A stretch of 64,000 nt of DNA. Origin: Saposhnikovia divaricata. Taxonomy: Eukaryota > Streptophyta > Magnoliopsida > Apiales > Apiaceae. Below, piece after piece: positions 34,234 through 48,435 of this stretch; within the stretch, counting starts at the first letter, position 1, and each line of letters begins with the position of its first letter. Made by a program: the position numbers and the translations under genes. The stretch covers positions 177,640,148-177,704,147 of the forward strand of contig CM071598.1 in NCBI GenBank assembly GCA_036435485.1. The letters run 5' to 3'. A model generated the notes under the pieces. The model saw only the letters and a program-made list of their open reading frames with translations, did no database searches and was not told where the DNA came from.

Positions 34234-34912
34234 GGTTGGTATCAAAGCGACAGGTTAGGGTCACTGAAACAAGTTAGGATGATTAGGTATATGTACTTAA
34301 GTGGGACGTTAGATAGGACGATTAAGGATAAGTTTCGTCTTAGGATATTAGGATGACTGCTACGACGTTATTTGGTATTTCGACATATCGCGCGAGCAGA
34401 AATTCGATTCATCTGGAGACTCAATTTAGGACGAGGCAGGTAATTCGGAATAGCATACGATAAATAGACGACCAGAGCTATCAGCTTGGGAGATGCTACG
34501 TGTAGACCTTCGTGTACCTTCTAGAATTTCTTTTGCGACTTTAGTTACCCCGCGAGCGATATAGAAAGTGCGTAAGGATTGTAAACAAGATGTGAAATGC
34601 GATTACTGGCATGGGTTGGAGGAACGACAAGGTTATTCATTACTAGCCATTGATTTCATTTAACTTATTGATTAAGGAGATTTAACCTTTCTTTTTGTTT
34701 CTTCTTATTTTGATAATACCCCCTCACATTTGATAATCAACTATACTTCAATTGATGATTAAATTTTTTTCAGATTCATTTAAACACATTTCTATTTTTC
34801 AGAGATACCTCTATTTTCCAGGGGATCACTTGATTCAACATGATGCATATAAATTATTGAGACCCTTGAATTCTTTCTAGTATCCCCGAATATTTGTTAT
34901 TCCTTATTCAAC

Positions 34913-34954
<42 letters not shown>

Positions 34955-36159
34955 TTTGAAACTTTTTGTATTCTTTTTGTTTCTCTCTGAATACTTAACC
35001 TTCTTTATTCAAACTCGGATAAACAACCCTATAAATATAGGGGATTCAGGGACATCCTATCTATATGGTAGAAGTCTGATGGGACGCCACTGATTGTGTT
35101 TGTCATGAGTGTACTGAAGGCTGGCCACCTTTTTGTACTATGGCGGTTGACCTAAGTGACAAATGCAACCTGAAAATAGTTCAATGATCATATTGATCTC
35201 CCGGATAAATTCTTTTACAAAATCTTATCAAAACAAAACTTAGCATTCATTCATAAATCCTGATACCTATCCTTTTTATTGATTTCTTTTGCTGTAAACC
35301 CTTGAAATACCTAAAGTATTCAGTGATTGGAAGTAGTAAAGATAGATACGGCGACATCTTAAGTGATCCAAGCTACATTTACGTCGATTAAGAATTTGTT
35401 AATTAAGTACGAGAATTGATGTTGGGATAGAGATGGATAATTAAGGCATATTACCTATAGGATTGACAATGCACGTACCAGATTCGATAATATGGGGGAC
35501 TGAGTGTGGATAAGAAACAGACAATAAAGACATGGAATAATAATTTTATTAAAGCTGAGAGTAGAGTGGTGATGGATATAGTTAGTGTGTGGTAAATGTG
35601 TGGAAGAAAAATTGTTGAGGAACACTCCCATTTTTATAGGAACTTCTGTACCAGAAACAATGGTATCTCCAACTTGTTATTTCATATTTTACTTTGGATA
35701 TAGTAAAAGGAATATTATGATATTTTAAATGATTTGAGACTAATTGTCAAATATGAATTTTAGAACCCGAGTGGGAACAGTTGTAGCAAAATAGGGTAAA
35801 GCTAGACAGTTTGTTTCTAGGAAAGGTAAACAGGAAATGGAGCTTTGGATAAGGAGTAAAATATTTATATTGTAGTTAACAGCTTTTATGAAAGTATTGC
35901 AAAGGATCATGTCTATTAAGAGTAAGAGTGAATTGACCCAAATGGAACAAAATGGTAAGAAAAGGATGATAGGGAACCAGGAAATTTGCAGGAATTGTGT
36001 TAACATGTAATGTGAGATATGGCTATAAAAGAATGTAGGATCTAGAAGATTTTAAAACCAGGATAACGAGACAAGGTAACTATGTACAGGATATGAGGTA
36101 TTGAGAACAGGAAGAGCTCCATAGTCAGAAGGTAAGATTTCGAGAGAAAGCATTGCAAT
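34234..36159. other. Interior of the gypsy-like element, no coding region
   Basis: After the primer site there is no recognisable gag, protease or pol. There is an (AT)n run at about 34913-34950. The part around 34980-35250 (CTATAAATATAGGGG..., GATGGGACGCC...) vaguely resembles LTR interiors elsewhere in the window and may be another old LTR fragment. Confidence 0.5.
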
Positions 36160-36626
36160 TGTAACACCCCCAGATCCTCGGTCAGGAATCGGGTCGCTAC
36201 GGTCTCAATTTCCATAAATAACACTTGACTTGAGTCCACATAAATAAACAACAGGCAGTGACCCCACAATAATATCCAATCATACACACACAACAGTTAT
36301 AGTCCCAGAGATGAAATTTAAATAAGTCTTACATTAAAGGATTTGCGAATAAAAGTTATTACAATCCAAAAGGAGTAACAACATAAGTTTAAAGTTTTTG
36401 CCGTTGCTTAGGATTAATTATAAATATAATTAAACTAGTAAACCAAAAGCTATCTATCTATGCTACCTCAGCAATGGCAGCGATGATATCAGCGGGTAGA
36501 CCTCTGGATGGGGTAACCTGCTTGCGCCGAGTGTGCCTTATGCGGGCCATTCTACCTAGCTATTGTTGTGACATAATAAATAAGCAAGGGTGAGCAATAG
36601 CCCACCAACAATAATATAAAGCTGAT

Positions 36627-36736
<110 letters not shown>

Positions 36737-37599
36737 CAAGTCAACAATATCGTTGAAACCATATGCCATGCATTTATGAAGATAGTGCCAGTATAATGTA
36801 AAGGATGAAGTTACAAGGTAACTCAAAGAGTATATTTCTATGGAAACATCTGCTATGTCAAGGATAAGCAAGATATCATTATTTATCATAAAAGAAGAAT
36901 TTGCAGGAAGTATTGCAATTCCAGACTCAACCACTGTTTCACCTGCCAACACCGATAGTGTTGCAGAAAATTTCCAACATTTGAAAGATGAACTAATACT
37001 GGAGCATTGACGCGCCAGGAGACATAACATTCACGATGATCAGTCGCAGGTTATGCTCCCCACCTCTTGTTCTCTACATGTAGAAGGAAGCACCGACGGA
37101 TTTACTTGTCTACCGCCCTCTGGAACCCCCGGTCAATGGTTGGGCCATTGCTGGACCGACGCCACTCGGCCACTTACGCGGCTCCTAGTTCGTATAACAT
37201 CCATAACTCTGAAACATAAAGTTCATCCCCCTTTTCCCAAGTATAATACTTGTTGATAAGACTCCACAAAGTAGTCGTATCTAGTTGGAAAGGAAAATTC
37301 ACCAATATTTCCCAAGCTGCTGCTTGTTAATGGATACCAACTTGTTCCATCACTCTTACCCCTCGAATGATGAGTGGGTACACAAGATTCAATGAATAAT
37401 AGCAATCAAGTTGCCAGTGAAAAGAATAGTTTCAAAGAATTTATGACCGGGAAGTCAACAAGATAAATAACATTTCTCAAGTAAGGTTCCCTTATAATTT
37501 GGAAGATGGATTTGAATGAAGTATATAATTTTGAGAACCTTTCTTGATTTAATAATATTAAATAGGCTCAGAATAATTTACATAATACTCGAAGGTCGA

Positions 37600-38160
37600 A
37601 GATAATATTTGAACGAAATAAATCATTTTTAAACGAGTCAGAAGAATTAAATAAATATTCCAAAGAATATTTATTAAATCGAAATATCGAAGGGATAATC
37701 CTGATATAAAATATTACCCAGAATAATCCTCGAATAAATATTCACAAATAATATCCATTAAATAATTAATGAATATTTAAATAAATAGTACTTATCAAAT
37801 AAATAAAGCTCGAATGAATATTTGAAATAATATTCACTGAACAAATAGTGAATATTCAAATTAATAATACTTATCGAATAAATAAAACTCGAACGAATAT
37901 TCGAAATAATATTCACCGGATAAATCGTGAATACTCTAATTAATATTACTAATTGCAGGAATAATTACTAAATGAATATTCGAAACAATATTCGATAATT
38001 GAATCGACTTTAAACGAATATTGAAAAATGATATTCGTTGAATAAACGAAGTTCAAATGAATATTCAAGATAATATTTATTAAATGAATGAGGCTTAAAA
38101 AGGAATTTAGAAATAATATTTAATAGGTAATTAATCTCGAATGAATATTCATTAAATAAA
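37600..38160. repeat. Degenerate ~78 bp array rich in GAATATTC
   Basis: Units such as CTCGAATGAATATTTGAAAT (37810) and CTCGAACGAATATTCGAAAT (37888) recur at 78 bp, with weaker copies on both sides. Many AATATTC/GAATATT palindromes occur. Confidence 0.7.
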
Positions 38161-39860
38161 TAATGGGAAATTATTTACTTAGATATTTCCCTTCAAAAAT
38201 AATCGCGATATATCAAGAAATACTGACTCCCGATTTATAATCAAAGAATGAGATTCATATGCCCTTCTCTAAGGGTCTTAGCCATATCCGGCTTATAACT
38301 GATTATATTTTCTATCTAGCTTATAAGCCAACAATAATTCAATGAACAAGCATATTAGTATAACTTGAAAGTAGGCATGCATGCTATGACATATGTATAA
38401 GAGAAAGCATATATATATTCACAACAACAGCCTTTAAAAAGGATTTGAAACTTGCCTGGTAGTCGGGTGTGGGTAGAGGTAGTGTGCCCTGGGTCTGCTT
38501 GGTGATCTATAAACAATCAGAATATTTGAGATTAATTACGTAAAACTTTTTGAAAAGGCTAAGTATAACTTAACTTAAGTCGAAACACGATTTCGAATTA
38601 TCTCGTTATGCACCCTTTTCGTGTACTCTTATTAACCTCATTTCGACCCGACATTTGTTCGTTATTACGGCTCGTCGTTACACTAACACTTGGTATATAC
38701 TTAAGTCATGTAAGTGCTAAAGTAGGTAGTTTACGAACCAAGGTTATACCTCGAGTTTTAGCGCTCGTTTTCTAAGTGATTTACCAAAGTTATAACCAAG
38801 TGTACTTTTAGGGGTTCGTTCGCATTTAACCTTGATTCAAACATTTTTATAAAATTTAAAAATGATCCGTTTGACACGAGGTTTTCTCCTATACCTTCCT
38901 TACGATCTCTAATATTTAATTACCATGATTCACCACTGACTTACGTATTTTACAGAGGTTCAAGTTTAATAACGAACTCGTACTTACGGTTTCGAACGAC
39001 TTTTAGTAAATCGGCCATAATTCCTAAACCGTAAGTCCGTTTCACATGATCTTTATATCAAAACGAAGCTTATAACATAATCTATCTTGTCATGGCATAA
39101 TATGAAACTGGACAGTGAGTTATAGCTACTGTCAAACACGATTTCTTAAGGTTAATGAAATTTCGGCATTACGACGGCTATAAATCGAACGTTCTAAAAA
39201 TCATAATAACAACCCAAGCCACACCGGGCATCAATACAACTTATAAACATGATTCTCATATTATTAAGTCCAAGAACACATCTCTTCATCATCATAATCA
39301 TCATGTTAAATAAATCCACCATACTACTACATAATCATGCTTATAATACACTAACATCGTACTACTCTAAAAATCATCAAGATTATCCATAAACTTAAAG
39401 TAAGAGCTAGGATTTTTGATGGGATATACCTTCCTTGGAGAGTGATAGAGCCTTACTAAGCCTTGATCTAGTCCTTGTGTGGCCTAAGTTAGCTTAGATC
39501 AACCATGAAATCAAGAGAAACTAAGTTAGTTCATGAAAAATACTATTCACCCTCACTTTGGATGATTTTTTTGAAAATGGAAACAAAGAAGTTTGGATTT
39601 AAAATTTTTAGGAGATCACTTTTATGAATTATAGGTCTTACCATAAAAGTTTCAAGATCAAAAAATGGTGGGAAGAGGGTTTTTGATTCTTAAATTTCAA
39701 GAAGAGCCGAGTGGAGCTTGGTGGAGAGAGTTTGATGTTTTTGCTTGGTTGCTTTGGACAATAATGCATAAAGTGAATTGTATTGATAATATCTTGTGGT
39801 TAAAGTAGCTTTATTAAAGTGGTGATGCAATGGATGATGTTTTATGCATGGACAAGTATT

Positions 39861-40442
39861 GATCATTGATGAAGAAAATGGAAAGTCTTATTCTATGATG
39901 GAATTAAATTATTCCTTGAGATAAGTTGGTCATTAATATTGTTCATCAATGAATCATTGAAATGTTATTGTTTCACTATATTATTAACTTGCTGAGTATT
40001 GTTGGCTCACTCTTGCTTTATTTTCCCTAACCTTTCAGTTAGGATTAAGGGTGGATGTCTACATACTTACAAGTCATATGAGAGCAATGAGGCAGCCTAT
40101 ACAGGATAGATGTCGAAGTCAGAGCGAGCAGGCACGGATTTTGTATGAGCTACAGATTAGATGGTACAACAGTTGAGATTAGATCAGAAATAGAAGTTGT
40201 AATAATTTGTGTAATTTAGATTCTTGTTTCATACCATAACCTGGAATCGATCCTCGGTGAGGAATCGTTAGTGTATTAAGTTTTAATTGTATTTGTTAAA
40301 TTGGAATTTGGTTGGGTTGAATTACAGGTGGATAGTCCGATTTACGAATACTTCATGCCGAATTTTTCTAAAATTCCCCTATAACGAAGTCTATTTTATT
40401 ATAAAAAGTATATTTTCAAAATTGGGAAACCAGAGCGTTACA
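39861..40442 (+). repeat. 3' terminal 582 bp of the gypsy-like 3' LTR
   Basis: Aligns to 33656-34233 at about 95 percent, ending GAGCGTTACA before the GGCCA target duplication. The 5' part of this LTR is missing or replaced by the inverted LTR fragment. Confidence 0.88.
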
Positions 40443-41708
40443 GGCCATACAGTATAGTCCCTAGCATGTGCATCACTAAATGGGTCAAATCCATCGGTAG
40501 AGAGTCCCAGTCTAACATTCTGAACCTCATTTGAAAATCTTGGAAATCTATGATCAAATTGTTTCCATTCATCTCCATCTGCTGGGTGACTTAACTGACC
40601 TTCAACCACAACTCTATCATGGTGCCATCTCATACATTTTGCAGTCTTCTCAGCCATGAATAAACGCTGCAATCTCATGGTAATAGGAAAGTAATGCAAT
40701 ATCTTTCGATGGATCTTCTGCTTTTTGGGATCTTTTTGTACTTTGTATCTGTCTACTTTGCATATATCACAATGTGCCTTCAAGCTATTTTCCTTGTAAA
40801 ATAACATGCAATCATTCTCGCAAGTATATATCTTTTCATACTCCATATTCAATCCTTTGATCATCTTCCGTGTAGTGTAGTACTTCTCAGGCAATTTATA
40901 ACCGTCGGGAAATACTAATCCAATGATGTGAAGCAACTCATCAAAACATTATTACTGCAATTGTGCTTGTTTTCCCACTCAAGCAACTCAATCATGTACT
41001 CCAATGTAGTGAAATTGTCATTGTTTGGATAAATTGGTTCAGAAGCAGTCTTCACTATGTTGTAAATTTTTAGTGCTGTTTCGTTCGGTTCTTCCTCAAA
41101 ATCCTCACAATCCTCAAAATCATCATCATGTGCATCATACATATTTATCATCTCTATAGCTAGCATAAGCAGAACTCGTTCCAACTTCATCCCGTGACAT
41201 ATCTTCCTCCCCATGACAATCCCATTGAGTATACCATTGCATGATACCATGTCGATACAAATCAACTCTCACGATACTAGGATTTTTATAGGTCGAATTT
41301 CCACATTCTTTACACGAACATCTTATCAAGCCATTTTCTTCTTCTTGCATATGTTCTATAGCAAATCTAATGAAATTATCCACACCAATTTTGTATTCTT
41401 CCGTTAAGTATTTTGCCTCATTATTTCTAATTTTATCACACAATTTATACCAATTAATTTAAACTATTTAAATTCATTCATACATATAACATTATCACAA
41501 TTACATTAATCAAAAGAAAAACAATCAAATTTAAATTATCAAAATTAAAAATTATACTTACTTGATGATTTGGGATGCTCACATGAAGACAAAATGGTGA
41601 TGGTGAAATGGGGGAAAAAGGACAGAATGGAAAGTGAGGAAGGATGGAAGGTGACAAAAGCGGCCGGTGGAAAGGAGACAGTAGGGTTTCAAAATGTACA
41701 CGGCTTAT

Positions 41709-42007
41709 TTCGACCACATCCAGTCAAATTTAGTACTAATACATTCGACGAAATTCGGTCGAATTAACTTATTTTCGACCAGCTGATACACGGCTACTTT
41801 CGACCACTACCAGTCGAATTTAGTACGTCTACATTCAACGAAATTCTGTCGAATTAACATATTTTCGACAAACGGCTAAATTCGACCAGTCAGGTTTCTT
41901 CTCGAATTTACCTAATTTCGACTCCATTTAATCAATTTAGCCTATTTTCGACCATAGTCAGTCAAATAAAACCTTAAATTCGACCAATTAGGGTTCTTGG
42001 TCGAATT
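41709..42007. repeat. CACTA subterminal array, inner block on the 5' side
   Basis: Repeated TTCGACCA and GTCGAATT motifs upstream of the TNP2 start. Confidence 0.8.
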
Positions 42008-42170
42008 TTTTTCAGAATATAAAGATTTGTTATAATTTCTAAGGAATAAATATTGAAATTAATTTTAATTTTCTGTATACTCTTTAATTATCAAGCTATT
42101 ACCATCCGTAAGGTTAGATTAGTTAAAATAAAATTTTAATTAAATAAAAGCTACAACCCTTTTTTGTACC

Positions 42171-42196
42171 CCAAACCCTAAATCCAAACCCTAAAC
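42171..42196. promoter_or_regulatory. Telomere-like (telo-box) motif
   Basis: Two AAACCCTAAA-type units separated by TCC. Telo-boxes are known promoter elements in plants. This one lies between the two subterminal blocks about 730 bp upstream of TNP2. Single AACCCTAA copies also occur near 20475 and 20548 beside the start of the second CACTA gene. Confidence 0.5.
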
Positions 42197-42536
42197 TTCA
42201 TATTTGGCAAATTATCTCATTCTTGTACTGATTTAAGAAGGTTTTTTTTTCTGCTCACTATTATTTTCTCAAAAAATTAATATGAAAGTAATATGTCACT
42301 CTACTACTCTCATATTTTTTTCAAAATTTTTCAAATTAAAGAGATATTTATTTAATTTTTTAATGAAAATTCAACATTTTTTTATCATTCATTTTTTTTC
42401 TTTGTACCAACAAAATTTATACATGTAGCGGAGGTTATTCTTGTATTTATATGTATTTTTGTATGATGTGTCCTCACATTAAATAAATACTAGCAATTTT
42501 TTTTAATTTTCAGCAAAAACAAACTCAACCAACTAT

Positions 42537-42939
42537 GGTCGAAATTAATAAATTCGACTAAAGGTAGTTGAATTTATTAAATTCGACCAATGTTAGTCAA
42601 AGTTGTTCTTTGGCGGCAATTTTCCCGCCTACAATTAAACTGAAAAAAGTAGTGGCAATTTTCCCACTAACCCACAATTGCTAAATTTGACCAAATATGG
42701 TCAAATTGAAATTGTCGATTGGCGGGAACTTTCCCTCCATGTGTTGGCGGGTGCTAAATTCGACCAATAAAAAAATTTGGTCAAAAAAATTGTTAATTTC
42801 GACCGTTTATTTTCGACCACTAATAAGTTCGATCACATTCGGTCGAAATTAGCCGGCCCATCCAAATTCGACCAGATATGATCGAAATTAGCCGGGGTCC
42901 AAAATGAACAGTCGAAAAAGGCCTATTTGTATTGTAGTG
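42537..42939. repeat. CACTA 5' terminus: outer subterminal array and terminal inverted repeat
   Basis: GGTCGAAATT-type motifs run to 42914, followed by the terminus GGCCTATTTGTATTGTAGTG, which is CACTACAATACAAATAGGCC on the other strand. The candidate 3 bp target duplication copy is ATC (42940-42942); its partner was not found. Confidence 0.85.
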
Positions 42940-43833
42940 ATCCAATTGGAAATTGCACTAAAATTCCTTGAAGCTTTGTCAAACAACGTTGTTTTGACGC
43001 TATTTTTCCAAGTTCAGATATGGAAAGACCAACTAAACAAGATAAAGAAGTTCTATTACATGTCATATATGATTGAGATTGTTAATTTTTTCTCCTAATA
43101 AAGATGGTGATATATTTTTTATATTAAGCAATGATGGTGATATTTCATCGTCAGTTTCGTATGTAGAATAGATAACTCGTATTATGAACTGATCGAAAGG
43201 TAGAAATATGACCATTTTTAGTCAATTAACATGATAGAGATGCTAATTACAGACGACCCAGTGAGAGGTGAAATCAGCTGAAGATAAGTATAAGTTTAAA
43301 ATAATTAAGCTAGAATATAGAAGAAATATATAATACAGTAGTTAGATATGACCCAAGGGTAAAATAAAATTTTAGAAAGGCTAAAACCAATCAATCAATT
43401 AGGGAGGTCAATATATCCATCGTCTATGCCAATAGTCTAGCATTGCAAGTTTTTGCAGGAACATTTAGCAAAAAAAAAAAAAAAAAAAAAACGGTTTTCA
43501 TAGTTTATTGGCTTGCTGCGACAATCAATTGCTCAATCGTTTTCTGATCAATGATCAAGACATATATACTGTCATGGTTTCGGCCAAAAATCTCTGTAAT
43601 TAAGCTGACTCGACCACCGGACACAGAAGAAGGATAATTATGACGTTTCGATTTATAAGATTACGAGTCACAGAAAAAATGATAAATGTGACATTACCGA
43701 TTAATTATGTCTAGGTCTTTGAATAGCTAAGTGAGTACATTTATACATAGCCGACAGGCGACAGCTGTGGTTGAATTTTTTAATTTATGTTGTTATCAAG
43801 CATGCACAGTGATTAGAATAAAATGATCCATTG
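42940..43833. other. Intergenic flank of the CACTA element
   Basis: 42953-43040 resembles 11608-11690. An A-run of about 21 bases lies at 43470-43490. No gene seen. Confidence 0.6.
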
Positions 43834-44678
43834 TTTTTTTTTTTTTTTTGACAAAATGCAAAGGTTTATATTACTGAAACAAGCCAATAAAACAACGGGA
43901 CAAACCCCCGACTGTAGATACGACCAGGTTGAAAAAACAATAAATTGTTTCCAGATCGTGCAATAAACTGAACTAAAAAGTTCTTGAAGCTAAAAAACGA
44001 ATTCGAAGATATTCGAAAAGATCCAAATTGTGTCAACATCCCTGAAAGCCGCGTTATTACAATTGACCACTTCACGTAAGATCCGTTGATACCCCAGTGT
44101 TCAGAATCCTCAGTTGTATAAACTAAGGTCCGAGGAACGATCCTCCAGCTATCTACATGCCGGATACCAGCTATAGACATGCCCGAAATGGAATTCCCCA
44201 AAGGATGAATAATACCCCAGCTATCTACATGCCGGATACCAGCTATAGACATGCCGAAAGTGAAAACCCCCAACAAATAATATTGAACAATCTTTGGTTG
44301 TAAGTGATGAGCTCTTGCATTAAACGTTAGCATCTCAGTTTCGATACGGACTTTCCAGATTCCCCAAACTATCGACAAAATCATTCTCAACAGATCTTCA
44401 TTAAAACCAACAAACCAAGCAAACTCTCACAATGAGAGACAAACAAACTCTCACAAGGAGAGACCAATAACCCAATTAATGGGTAAAGCAAGTAAAAAAC
44501 TCACAATCCTCACAAAATGAGGATGATTATTGAAGGAAATAAAAAACTGGACAGGAAAAGGGGCCTCCGGTCGGTGGATAAACCAACGCCGGAGGAGGAG
44601 AAGTTGGTGAAGATGAAGAGGAAAGAGTAAGGCGGGAGAGAAAACTTCCTTTTCGGTGGAAAAGTTTTAGGCTTTAGT
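43834..44678 (-). mobile_element. LINE-type retroposon, non-autonomous, with long target duplication
   Basis: The insertion is flanked by AAATGATCCATTGTTTT (43821-43837 and 44679-44695). On the minus strand it starts near ACTAAAGCCTAAAAC and ends in poly-A (the T-run at 43834-43849). Target duplication of this length, a poly-A tail and a T-rich target are typical of LINE-driven insertion. A ~72 bp direct repeat occurs inside (GCCGGATACCAGCTATAGAC at about 44159 and 44231), as does a GAGAGTTTG..TCTC repeat near the 5' part. A 174-residue frame (44390-43866) with no recognised domain includes that repeat; I do not call it a gene. Confidence 0.8.
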
Positions 44679-45744
44679 AAATGATCCATTGTTTTGTTTT
44701 CTTGTTGTGATGTGATCGATGCCCAGCGGATTAGTAATATATAATAAGCACTTCAATCAACACTCTGTATCATTCATTTCTTTATAATTTATTATTTTTG
44801 ATATATTTTTTAATTTTTTATATCCCAAATTTTTTCAAAAAAGCAAATATTTATAATATAAAAATTAACTATATGCACTACTTCCCCCACTATACTCAAT
44901 TAACATAAAAACTCGTGCAAGATATGGGTCTCTAGCCTAAATTGTAATTTTAAATTAAATTGTATATTATCAATGTCGTTTAAAGTATATGATTGATTTT
45001 GATAGAAATTTGCTTCTAATAGCAAATGCGGCTATTGTGTACTTACTTAAATATGTTTAAGTTTGTAATCATAAAATTAATACAAGTAAAACTGATAGTA
45101 GTCATGTCCTTTTTAAATTTGTTGTGAGTCATATAATATAATTTAAGTGTTTCATGGACGTCGTCTAATTAGAATGATTGTTTAGAACACTTACAATTGT
45201 TCTTCCAATTTTTCAAAAACGATGCATCTATTTAGCTGGATCTCCAATAATATTTTAGATGGAAACTAAATACCCTTTGCATTCTTAGAGTGCAGGTTTT
45301 ACTCATGAATTTAATCAAAAACCTTTGTAAATCTTTTAATACGCTACCCAGCCTTACGCTTTCACTTCTCAAAACTATCTTTCTAATTCTTTCATTTTTT
45401 TCTATTATTCTCTTCATTTTAAGCATTCTTTGCCTTAATTTCTCTCTGTCCATTCGACTTTCAAAACATCAGAATTGACTGAGTGAAGTGTAACAGCCTT
45501 ACCATGGTTGTGAATATTTTTTTGTACTTCCATTATCATAAGTTCAAATTGCTGATAGGCCTTATTTCTATGTTTTGACAATGAATTCATTATTTTTTTT
45601 CAAATACAACTTCATCCAAATATACTAATTGGAATGAATAGATAGGCCAATAACTTGGAGATCCTAGCTTCATCCCTTTCCACAAATTTGTTTTTAAAAA
45701 TATAATAAATAAAGGGTAATTAAAAGTGTATGTTGATATATTAT
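44679..45744. other. AT-rich intergenic DNA
   Basis: No supported gene, RNA or repeat. A 73-codon basic frame at 45453-45232 (minus) has no recognised family. Confidence 0.6.
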
Positions 45745-46474
45745 AGAGTTAAATGCATTTTGTGTACCTAAACTATACAACTTTTGCTTTTTGCATACTT
45801 CAACTATGAATTGTGCATTTTATGTACATGAAGTATGTAAAAATGAATAATTAGTGTAACTTCATTCTTTGCTTACTCAATTATGCATTATGTGTAGCAA
45901 AACTATTAATATTGAGCAATTTGTGTACATTAAATTTCCTAAAGTAATTGAAATATATATTTTTTTGTATATTTATGATATATGTAGTTATATATGTATT
46001 AAATGAATTAACATAAATAAATATTTAAGAATAATACATAGAACGAAAAAAATCAAATAACTTGATATGATATAAATAGATTTTTCAAATATTTATACAT
46101 ATTATTTTGAATTTTTGAATATTTTTAAATTTAGGTGTTTACACCATTTTTACAAAAATTATTACAATCCTTAATAATTACAATACTTAATATTAGAAAT
46201 TTAATTAAATTAATTTCAATGAGGAACAACAATAGCATTTGTCTTATATTTTTTCAATCTTATTTTTGAATAAAAATTTATAAAACATATATTTAAAAAT
46301 ATAGATTTATGTGCATGTATATAATGTTCAGATACACAAAGTGCATAAATAAAATTTAAGTGCACAAATTAATTATTTTTATGAAGTTCAGGTATACAAA
46401 GTGCACAAATAAAATTATAAGTACACAAATTGTAGATTGTGTATACTTCAGGTGCATAAAATGCATTTAACTCT
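45745..46474. mobile_element. MITE or Mutator-like element with inverted termini
   Basis: Ends AGAGTTAAATGCATTTT and AAAATGCATTTAACTCT are inverted copies, and similarity continues inward (GTACCT.AACTATAC). The flanking ATATTAT is repeated at 45738-45744 and 46475-46481. Inner sequence holds many TTTGTGTAC / GTACACAAA-like pieces. The 730 bp element has no coding region. Confidence 0.78.
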
Positions 46475-46481
46475 ATATTAT

Positions 46482-48158
46482 ATAAATAACTGGTGTAATA
46501 GTCGGTGTAAGGCACGGAGCTCTACACAAACGCTTCTAATTTTATTTTAAGGATGAAAGTAATTGTTGATTTATTTTTAATTGTGTTGTGAACTCGTAAT
46601 CCTGAAATTGTAATATGAGTAGCAATACGTGTTGATAATGATGAATAATGAATGTTGCCGTCCAGTAATATGAGTAGTAATACTTGTTTATAATGAAGAG
46701 TGTCGAGTTTTGCTTTTTGTTTATAATGATTTAGAAAAGAAAAAAATACACATAATTTTTATGGTTGTTCACAATGAGTAGTCTGTAGTAACGCCTAAGA
46801 ATTCATTGATTCGGGTTTTACGATGAAATCGAAGTGAATTGTTGTACATCCTAATGTGACATGAGACTGTGATAAACATTCGTGGACATTACAATATGAT
46901 TGCAATTGTAATGTATGCATGGTGACTTTTTTAAAAAAAATTTGAAAACAATCTTTGGATGCGTCACATGACAGTCAGAACATTAAGATATAGATGAAAG
47001 TACCTGATGTTTGAATTAATTCATAAGTATTAAGGTCAATATAAGTAAAGTCAATTACAACTTACCACTTAGAAATTAGTTGGTCAACTACTACAATTTA
47101 CAATTTAAAAATTTGATGATAAGGTAATAAGAAAAGATCCATAATTACGATTTAAAAAAAAATTGAAATGAATGTTGTAAGAAAATTGAGTTACGTGACG
47201 ATACATTTGATGCATATATTCCAAGGGTATATATTTCTGTGTACAAAGCGTATTAAGTATCTCAAATTTCTGTTAACACGGTTCATTAGATAATTTAAGT
47301 GGGTATGTTATTGGACATTGGTTCATTAAACTATAAATTTTATTCTAATTTTTTTTACGTATTACCATCATTTTGGCTTGATTATAGATATGAAAATGTA
47401 TTTTATAAACTTGATTTTGTATATGTATTTATTTAATTAATAAAGCGATAATTAATATAGTGTTCAAAATTCAAATCTCACATCTGTTAATTCGATTATA
47501 ATTTTTTGATCTAAATACCCTAAAATTTACAATATTTTCTTAAAAAAAACTCATAGATCCAACCATACAGATTAAAAGATCAGATAAAAGTTGTTGTTAT
47601 GTTAAATTACATAGAAATTGGTATGGTAGATGATACAATTTATAATCAAATATTATATATATATATATAATTTAGGCATTATATACTAAATGCAAATATA
47701 CATATTTTACAATATAAAAATATTAATGCATTATGTTTTTTTCTATATGTATAATCATGTTTTTAGTTGAAAATTTTCATTTTTATAATAGTTTGCGTAT
47801 ATATTTATTTTTCCGCATGCATTTCTCCAGTATGTTTAGATTTGCAAAAAATCCGCTAAAAATATGATTTTAAGGCACGTGTGTAGATAAATTCAATTAC
47901 TCGTTAGAGATCAAAATAGAATAAATTGTGTGGGGTATTTACACATATTGATTAAGAAATTTTTATCTTAACCAAAAGGTGTGCTTAGTATAGTGGTTGA
48001 GAATGTCACTTTTAAGTCAAATGTCACGAGTTCAAATTTCAACACCCATTTTTATTTTTCTTAAATAAAATTACAACGGCCTTTTTGTATGTATATAATA
48101 AAAAAGAATATACTAGTAATTTCACAGACATTTTTTTGGGAATTTTAATCCTTATATT
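46482..48158. other. AT-rich intergenic DNA
   Basis: Nothing recognisable beyond short AT runs (for example about 47655-47670). Confidence 0.6.
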
Positions 48159-48435
48159 ACCATTTAATATAAAATAATAAATAGATTTATATCTTAAGTA
48201 TTGATTGGTCTCGTCATAATACTCATTTTTCTTAATTTTTACTACTATTTTACACATTTTTTTAACCTAGTACTCATTTATAAAAATGAGAGGTCTTACC
48301 ATTTAATATAAAGTAACAAATAAATTTATATCTTAAGTGTTGATTGGTGTCGTCATAATACTCATTTTTTAATTTTTACTACTATTTTACACATTTTTTA
48401 ACCACAGTATCCATTTATAAAAATGTGAGGTCTTA
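48159..48435. repeat. 139 bp tandem duplication
   Basis: Units start ACCATTTAATATAAA at 48159 and 48298 and share TTGATTGGT.TCGTCATAAT and TTACTACTATTTTACACATT. A few substitutions and small gaps separate them. Confidence 0.88.

Noticed and set aside
42171..42196. Interstitial telomere
   Set aside because: Only two imperfect units; a telo-box promoter motif is the simpler reading.
43866..44390. 174-residue frame in the LINE-type retroposon
   Set aside because: No recognised domain, and its internal repeat mirrors a DNA duplication; noted under the element, not called as a gene.
45232..45453. Basic 73-residue minus-strand frame
   Set aside because: No domain, no splice partner and no promoter signal; random frame likely.
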